Notes under the pieces: generated by a model
The model's database searches: none
What the model saw: the letters and a program-made list of their open reading frames with translations, nothing else
Told to the model about the DNA's origin: nothing
In this document: in pieces, positions 61,217-64,000 of the stretch
Position numbering within the stretch: position 1 is the stretch's first letter
How the letters are laid out: each line of letters starts with the position of its first letter
NCBI GenBank assembly: GCA_016209225.1
Contig: JACQWO010000068.1
Coordinates: 62,001 to 126,000 of the forward strand
Source of the DNA: Desulfobacterales bacterium
GTDB lineage: Bacteria; Desulfobacterota; UBA8473
Length of the DNA: 64,000 nucleotides
Direction of reading: 5' to 3'
Made by a program: the position numbers and the translations under genes

Positions 61217-62566
61217 TTATTGATTTGACTCTCCCTTGACCATTTTAAAGTACAGATCTTCAATATCCCTAAATAACCTTTCTTTTCTATATTTCTCTTT
61301 CACAAACCTTCTCCCTTCATCCCCCATATTCTTTCTCAGTTCCTTATTGCTGAGTAATAGTTTTAGTGCTTCTGCAAATCCATAGCCATCTCCAGGTTCA
61401 ACCAGGATACCTCCTTCATAGATTCTATACCTTGGGCTACTAATTCCTGCCCCTATTTTTTTATCTTCATTTTTTCTGCTGACTGCTGACCGCTGACCTC
61501 TGGCTACTAAGTCTAATATCCCACCTGTGTCTGTCCCTACTATAGGCTTTCTCGATGCCATAGCCTCTATCAGGGAAACAGGTGTTCCCTCATTTAAAGA
61601 GGTCAAGGCTACTATGTCAAGATCGGCATAGATGACATCCAGGTCTTCCCGCCAGCCGGTGAAGATTATGTCGTCTTCAATCCCCAGTTTTTCGGTATAG
61701 ACTTCCAGTTCCCTTCGCAACTCACCGTCACCTACAATTATAAATCTTACAGAAGGGGTTTTTGAAATACCTCTGGTTTTTGGTTTGATGACTTCTGCAA
61801 CAGCATCAAGAAACATCCTGTGATTCTTAATAGGGACTAATCTTCCCACTATTCCCACTAAAAGGGTTTGTTCATCAACCCCCAACTCTTTTCTTAGTTG
61901 TCCTTTTTTTGTGTCACAGCGGAGGAACTTATCTATATCAAGGCCTAAGGGGATTATAACGAATTTATCAGGGGGAGCGATTTTATACCTATAGCACAGT
62001 TCTTTAAATTGTTGATTGCTCAAGACTATTATTTTGTCTGTAAACATGGCCAGCAGTCTTTCTATAAATAAAAAGAACTTTGTCTTAAATGGGTTAAAAT
62101 AACCATGGAAAATATGTCCATGGAAGGTATGGAAGATTTTCATCTGGGGGGTGTGGGCTGTAAGTTGCGAGTTTTTCCAGAAGAATAGTTTCCTCAAGCG
62201 CCTGACAATTGATTCCTGCACCTTAATTAATATAGCCGCTCCTCGACCTATGGTTCCTGCTTTAGCAGTGTGGGTATGGACTAAATCGGGTTTTTCTTTT
62301 CTGATAGTTTTGAAGATCCTCCAGAAGGTTTTCAGGTCATTCTTCCAGGATATTTCCCTGCTCATCTCAGGTATGAATATCGGTTTGACACTTCTTTCCT
62401 CAGCAAAATAGCGCATATCCCCTTCGCGATCGTCTACTGAACCGGTAAGAAGAATAGAATCAAATCTGTTCTTATCCAGTCCTTCGGTCAGTAATACCGT
62501 ATGAATTGAAGGGCCACCTATGTTTAATCTGGCTATTATCCTAAAGACCTTTATTTTTCTTCCCAT
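61217..62566 (-). CDS. Glycosyltransferase family 4 protein with two repeat-like insertions
   Basis: 449 residues. GT-B fold: acceptor domain (RIIARLNIGGPSIHTVLL, HTFHGHIFHGYF), donor domain (LVGIVGRLVPIKNHRMFLDA, FTGWREDLDVIYADLDIVAL, SLNEGTPVSLIEAMASRKPI). Residues about 120-141 (KNSQLTAHTPQ) and 354-372 (GQRSAVSRKNED) interrupt the usual pattern and are encoded by TGTAAGTTGCGAG- and GGTCAGCGGTCAGCAG-type words. The sugar and acceptor are unknown. I chose ATG 62566; the TTG at 62605 would overlap the preceding gene by 65 bp. Confidence 0.87.
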   Translation of the reverse strand: MGRKIKVFRIIARLNIGGPSIHTVLLTEGLDKNRFDSILLTGSVDDREGDMRYFAEERSVKPIFIPEMSREISWKNDLKTFWRIFKTIRKEKPDLVHTHTAKAGTIGRGAAILIKVQESIVRRLRKLFFWKNSQLTAHTPQMKIFHTFHGHIFHGYFNPFKTKFFLFIERLLAMFTDKIIVLSNQQFKELCYRYKIAPPDKFVIIPLGLDIDKFLRCDTKKGQLRKELGVDEQTLLVGIVGRLVPIKNHRMFLDAVAEVIKPKTRGISKTPSVRFIIVGDGELRRELEVYTEKLGIEDDIIFTGWREDLDVIYADLDIVALTSLNEGTPVSLIEAMASRKPIVGTDTGGILDLVARGQRSAVSRKNEDKKIGAGISSPRYRIYEGGILVEPGDGYGFAEALKLLLSNKELRKNMGDEGRRFVKEKYRKERLFRDIEDLYFKMVKGESNQ

Positions 62567-63491
62567 TTTGATAGAAACTGATTGTCCTTTTAATCCCTTC
62601 TTCAAAGTCTACAATGGGATTATATCCCAGAAGCCTTTTGGCCTTTGATATATCTGCCAAAGAGTGTTTAACATCCCCCTTTTTTGGTTCTTGATGAATG
62701 GGATTTATATTTGTCCCTGTTATTGAATTAATAAGTTCTATTAGTCTAAGTAGGTTATATCTTTCCCCACACGCTATATTAAAGACCTCTCCACCCACTC
62801 CCTCTGCCTCACATGCTTGCAGGTTTGCTTTTACTGCATTATCAACATAGGTGAAATCTCTGGATTGTAACCCATCACCATAAACGATGGGGGAGATTCT
62901 GTTTAAAATTGCGGAGATAAATTTAGGCATAACAGCTGAATAATGGGAGTTAGGGTCTTGGTGAGGGCCAAAGATATTAAAGTATCTCAGACATACTGTC
63001 TCTAAACCATATATCTGGTAAAAGACCCGACAGTAATGTTCTCCCGCTAACTTAGAAACAGCGTAAGGCGATTTAGGGGAGGGAGCCATGTCCTCTATTT
63101 TAGGAAGGGTAGGAGTATCGCCATAGATAGAAGAAGAGGATGCATATACTACTCTTTTAACTCCAGCCTCCTTAGATGCCACTAATAAATTTAATGTCCC
63201 CATTACGTTGGTTTCAGTGCTCTTGAGCGGGTCTTCAATAGACCGGGGAACAGATGGGATTGCCCCCTGATGGAGGACGTACTTAACACCATCAACAGCC
63301 TTTTCCACCGTGGCCGGATCGGTCAGATCCCCTTCGATAAATTCGATTTGAGACAAGACACCAAGTAAATTTTCTTTTCTTCCCGTTGAAAGATTGTCAA
63401 GAACCCTTACCTGTTTTTTTTCTTCAAGTAATCTCCTGACAATGTTAGAACCTATAAAACCGGCTCCGCCAGTTATTAGATACGCAGTCAT
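62541..63491 (-). CDS. NAD-dependent epimerase (GalE/WbpP-like SDR)
   Basis: 316 residues. GGAGFIGSNIVRRLLEE, VYASSSSIYGD, catalytic YAVSK, RYFNIFGPHQDPNSHYSAV and NIACGERYNL match UDP-hexose 4-epimerases. Likely supplies UDP-galactose-type or N-acetyl sugar. Overlaps the next gene start by 26 bp. Confidence 0.87.
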   Translation of the reverse strand: MTAYLITGGAGFIGSNIVRRLLEEKKQVRVLDNLSTGRKENLLGVLSQIEFIEGDLTDPATVEKAVDGVKYVLHQGAIPSVPRSIEDPLKSTETNVMGTLNLLVASKEAGVKRVVYASSSSIYGDTPTLPKIEDMAPSPKSPYAVSKLAGEHYCRVFYQIYGLETVCLRYFNIFGPHQDPNSHYSAVMPKFISAILNRISPIVYGDGLQSRDFTYVDNAVKANLQACEAEGVGGEVFNIACGERYNLLRLIELINSITGTNINPIHQEPKKGDVKHSLADISKAKRLLGYNPIVDFEEGIKRTISFYQNGKKNKGL

Positions 63492-63507
63492 ATATCATTA
63501 CCCCATG

Positions 63508-63595
63508 GTAACTACTTAGGTGTTTAGGCTGAAGGCTGAAGCCTATAAAACATCTCGCAATGCCTTACTCCTTCAGTCTTCAGTCTATGGTTTAA
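63508..63595. repeat. Family A-like left end with GCTGAAG heptamers
   Basis: GTAACTACTTAGG (one change) at 63508-63520, then GGCTGAAGGCTGAAGCC and, further on, CTTCAGTCTTCAGTC complement words. No right end visible. Confidence 0.5.
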
Positions 63596-63603
63596 TGTCT
63601 GAA

Positions 63604-64000
63604 TCACAGGTAGCCCTTCCACCAATAGTAAAGAATCCCTATATATTCATGCATAATGCCACGAATTTGTTCAGTGGTAATCTGTTTGTGCATAGAAAAC
63701 CACCTTAATTTTCTAGGCCAGCCATAGTAATAGCTATAGGTTATCGGCGTATAGATGACCTCTTTATCAGGAGCGATCTTATCGAAAACAAGGGAAACCC
63801 TCCTCATGTGAAAAGGAGAAGTTATCAGGATAAGCCTCTTCCAATCTTTTTGATTCAATATCTCATTAACATATACAACATTCTGGTGGGTATTGCCTGC
63901 CTTTTTCTCCAGGATGATATGGTTCTCAGGTACTCCCAATGAAACAGCCAAAGCCTTCATCACATCAGGTTCTTTAAAAACAAAGACATACCCGGAGGAG
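63604..64000 (-). CDS. YdcF/DUF218-like protein, 5'-truncated by window edge
   Basis: The frame is open to the edge (SSGYVFVFKEPDVMKALAV), so the gene starts outside. About 132 residues are visible. RLILITSPFHMRRVSLVFDK and the KAGNTHQNV segment are typical of the DUF218 family, linked to cell-envelope polysaccharide and vancomycin-type resistance (SanA/YdcF) but of unsettled function. It heads the polysaccharide block. Confidence 0.8.
   Translation of the reverse strand, partial: SSGYVFVFKEPDVMKALAVSLGVPENHIILEKKAGNTHQNVVYVNEILNQKDWKRLILITSPFHMRRVSLVFDKIAPDKEVIYTPITYSYYYGWPRKLRWFSMHKQITTEQIRGIMHEYIGILYYWWKGYL

Overview
The window looks like chromosomal DNA of a Gram-negative anaerobe of the Desulfobacterota (former Deltaproteobacteria). 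This is an inference from gene order and content: thrS-infC-rpmI-rplT-pheS-pheT-ihfA-merR in one run, a SurA-type chaperone, an outer-membrane barrel with an RND transporter, a periplasmic tetraheme protein, BirA-controlled biotin genes, a branched-chain-amino-acid type binding protein and a long dTDP-rhamnose/surface polysaccharide block. The DNA is moderately AT-rich and there is no phage, IS transposase, CRISPR array or rRNA.

Layout. 1-9300: end of nadA, a YihY-type membrane protein, a free cyclic-nucleotide-binding domain, mfd, a SurA/PpiC protein, pdxA and a GalT-like protein. 9359-18298: M50 protease, tRNA-Val, the translation operon (thrS to merR) and tRNA-Pro. 18447-23819: an antitoxin remnant, then a LolA-like / RND-CNB fusion / outer-membrane barrel trio. 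23845-28928 (minus): ankyrin protein, a metallophosphatase-tetraheme cytochrome with an in-frame TGA, and a UvrD-like helicase. 29079-35796 (minus): DmpA-type peptidase, birA, then bioB-bioA-bioF-bioD behind a BirA operator. 36003-44818: ruvX, mltG, a DUF6125-like gene, a LivK-type binding protein, a second GalT-like protein, a CoA-ligase subunit, an amidohydrolase, proC and maf. 44945-46109: a Panacea-type toxin-antitoxin pair with a palindromic operator. 46178-52364: yggS, B12-radical SAM, HAD, rarA, a small unknown gene and an HDAC-like protein. 52333-64000 (minus): surface polysaccharide precursor and assembly genes.

The most unusual protein is at 25207-26649. Its reading frame runs from a signal peptide through an in-frame TGA, in the motif Cys-Gly-(TGA), into 420 further codons ending in four CxxCH heme motifs. 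The position normally carries cysteine as I recall the family, and a hairpin follows the TGA, so it is a strong selenocysteine candidate.

The second theme is repetitive DNA. At least three families of short palindromic or MITE-like elements, plus degenerate heptamer repeats, sit throughout the window. They frequently supply the stop codon or C-terminal residues of the adjoining gene (eleven cases listed), and in the polysaccharide region they appear inside coding sequences in frame. One copy (2112-2234) has perfect 8-bp flanking duplications and visibly replaced the C-terminus of the gene it entered.
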